From an uncultured Mycoplasma sp. (GTDB lineage: Bacteria; Bacillota_I; Bacilli_A; RF39; UBA660): a stretch of DNA of 5,727 nt. Each line of letters starts with the position of its first letter. Position 1 is the first letter of the stretch. A program made the position numbers and the translations under genes. A model generated the notes under the pieces. The model saw only the letters and a program-made list of their open reading frames with translations, did no database searches and was not told the DNA's origin. The stretch covers positions 1 through 5,727 of the forward strand of contig CANDSI010000083.1 of assembly GCA_947388575.1 (NCBI GenBank), written 5' to 3'. Below are positions 4,775 through 5,727 of the stretch, in pieces.

Positions 4775-4956
4775 AATTCACAGCTTTAAATATCGTTAGT
4801 CCTGCCACGGGCAGCTATTAATAATTACAAGAAAACCTCACCACTTAAGAAAATGTAATTCGCTATGCTCAAACATTTTCTAAAGAGTAGGAGTAATCTT
4901 GATAATTATTAATAGAACTACCCTGCGCGGACTTTAAGTTTATTTTTCTGTGAATT
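4775..4956 (-). ncRNA. Structured element, copy 2, between spmA and spmB
   Basis: A 182-nt element closed by the 9-bp inverted repeat AATTCACAG/CTGTGAATT (4775-4783, 4948-4956). It shares with the copy at 1487-1582 the words ATAAACTTAAA, CGCAGGGTA, GCCC(G/A)TGGC and TTTAAAGCTGT in the same order. The inner helix AGTCC/GGACT (4798-4802, 4929-4933) replaces the TCTA/TAGA of copy 1, a compensatory difference. Where copy 1 has a tiny hairpin, this copy has a perfect 13-bp helix CTATTAATAATTA (4815-4827 with 4903-4915) capped by further pairing, including AGAAAATGT/ACATTTTCT (4848-4856, 4873-4881). On the minus strand it lies between the spmA stop and the spmB ribosome binding site, about 45 nt before the latter. 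It may be an RNA domain with a variable arm or a small mobile element inserted into the spm operon; I do not recognise the class. Confidence 0.6.
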
Positions 4957-4963
4957 ATAATAA

Positions 4964-5542
4964 CTATTTACCAAGTTTAATAAATATTTTTGCAGCAATA
5001 ATTGCGGACATAGCAGCAGATAAAGTTGCCACCCATACAGGAAGAATAATGCTTGTAGGGTTTGTGGAGTTTAAAGAGGTTCTTATCGCTATAACTGTTG
5101 TTGGAATTAATTGAAGTGATGCAGTATTAATAAGTACTAACATTGCCATGGAATTACTGAGAGTAGTTTTGGATGGATTTTGTTTTTGCAATGTTTCCAT
5201 AGCCTGTAAGCCAAGAGGTGTAGAGGCATTTCCAAGACCTAAAATATTTGCAATCATATTTAAAGAGATTTCCTCATGTGCTTTGCTATTTTTATCTACG
5301 TCAGGAAATAGAAATTTTATTAGCGGATTTAAGGCTTTGGAGAGTTTTCTTGATAATGATGAGTCTTTTGCAATTTGCATAATTCCACACCAAAGTGTGA
5401 TTGTTCCAAAAAATGTAAGTGTTAATTCTACAGCAGTAGATGCAGATTCAAAGATACCACTATTAACTTTCTCTAGATTACCTGAAAATAGTGCGTATAT
5501 ATATGAAATTATGATAAATATTGGCCATAGTATGTTTAACAT
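4964..5542 (-). CDS. spmA: Spore maturation protein A
   Basis: A 192-aa membrane protein of the nucleoside-recognition (Gate) family, close to the length of B. subtilis SpmA. Seen: an N-terminal membrane helix (residues 3-20), a second hydrophobic stretch LTLTFFGTITLWCGIMQIA (40-58) followed by KDSSLSRKLSKALNPLIKFLFP, the conserved NMIANILGLGNASTPLGLQAMETLQ near 95-119, and C-terminal hydrophobic helices at 131-152 and 165-190. With SpmB it is needed for full dehydration and heat resistance of the spore in Bacillus and Clostridium; in B. subtilis the operon is under sigma-E in the mother cell. The frame is intact and contains no CGG. ATG 5542 fits the family N-terminus, but GGAGG (5583-5579) is 36 nt away, with a hairpin between. 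The stop is TAG 4966-4964. Confidence 0.96.
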   Translation of the reverse strand: MLNILWPIFIIISYIYALFSGNLEKVNSGIFESASTAVELTLTFFGTITLWCGIMQIAKDSSLSRKLSKALNPLIKFLFPDVDKNSKAHEEISLNMIANILGLGNASTPLGLQAMETLQKQNPSKTTLSNSMAMLVLINTASLQLIPTTVIAIRTSLNSTNPTSIILPVWVATLSAAMSAIIAAKIFIKLGK

Positions 5543-5583
5543 GTAACAAATATCGCTAATCTTAAGGATTAAACGATTCCTCC
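5543..5583 (-). promoter_or_regulatory. Hairpin-bridged ribosome binding site of spmA
   Basis: GGAGG (5583-5579) is followed after one base by a 26-nt hairpin: ATCG/CGAT (5577-5574, 5555-5552) and TAATC/GATTA (5571-5567, 5561-5557) with loop CTTAA read on the minus strand. Nine bases then lead to the ATG. When folded, the site is about 10 nt from the start codon, a normal distance; unfolded it is 36. No other Shine-Dalgarno sequence lies nearer. Confidence 0.55.
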
Positions 5584-5650
5584 AGTTCAGAATTTATTAT
5601 TTAATTATATTTAGAAAAAAAGAAAATATTACTTAAATTTACATATAATA

Positions 5651-5679
5651 ACTGTATATAAAAAATAAAAAGATGTCAA
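5651..5679 (-). promoter_or_regulatory. Candidate promoter upstream of spmA
   Basis: Minus strand TTGACA (5679-5674) and TATACA (5658-5653) with a short 15-nt spacer. The word TATACAGT (5658-5651) also resembles the sigma-E -10 consensus CATACANT, which would suit spmA, but I see no convincing sigma-E -35. The leader would be about 100 nt long. Nothing else is recognisable between here and the right edge. Confidence 0.35.
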
Positions 5680-5727
5680 TGAAATTTGAAAATGTCCCAA
5701 AATTTTTTAAACATGAGCCCTAAAAAT

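Noticed and set aside
5148..5546. Plus-strand open frame opposite spmA
   Set aside because: It is an antisense shadow; spmA on the other strand is well conserved over the whole length.
1..5727. tRNA, rRNA, CRISPR array or transposase gene
   Set aside because: I looked for tRNA T-loops with CCA-type stems, regular direct repeats with spacers, and transposase motifs, and saw none.

Overview
This window looks like the chromosome of an AT-rich, endospore-forming member of the Clostridia. The evidence is the low-GC codon use, strong AGGAGG-type ribosome binding sites, spore maturation genes spmA/spmB, a GerMN-domain (spore germination type) protein, a sporulation-era AbrB/SpoVT-like regulator, and a 2-hydroxyacyl-CoA dehydratase activase of the kind common in anaerobes. 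The species cannot be named from the sequence.

Layout, left to right. (1) 1-570: the 5' part of an acyl-CoA dehydratase activase on the minus strand, running off the left edge, with its promoter. (2) 757-1311: a membrane-anchored GerMN protein on the plus strand, whose in-frame TAA is followed by codons that still look like the end of the domain. (3) 1304-1582: a 54-codon minus-strand gene, preceded by a structured element that recurs once more in the window. (4) 1596-3407: trmN6 (yabB-like tRNA methyltransferase) and rsmI (16S rRNA methyltransferase) on the plus strand, ending in a bidirectional terminator shared with the converging abrB. (5) 3458-3820: abrB on the minus strand, with a good promoter placed directly below four A-tracts phased at exactly 10 bp. 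(6) 3812-4177: a stretch without a convincing gene but with a near-consensus promoter, several strong hairpins and a terminator, best read as a structured noncoding RNA of about 330 nt. (7) 4174-5583: spmA then spmB on the minus strand, separated by the second, larger copy of the structured element.

The most notable observation is a decoding anomaly. Four in-frame CGG codons occur in the protein genes of the window: one in rsmI and three in spmB. At every one of them the reading frame recognisable from the protein family continues only if the C is skipped, so that CGGN is read as glycine GGN (a +1 shift). No in-frame CGG is used as ordinary arginine here. With the four shifts, RsmI gains its expected C-terminal tail (271 aa) and SpmB becomes a full-length protein of 179 aa; without them spmB is four fragments. 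This suggests a recoding rule in this organism (CGG unassigned or starved, or a quadruplet-reading tRNA-Gly) rather than random decay, although systematic sequencing error cannot be excluded from one window.

Secondary points of interest are two in-frame stop codons followed by family-like tails (GerMN and AbrB), a hairpin lying between the Shine-Dalgarno sequence and the start codon of spmA, and the two-copy structured element with compensatory changes in its stems.
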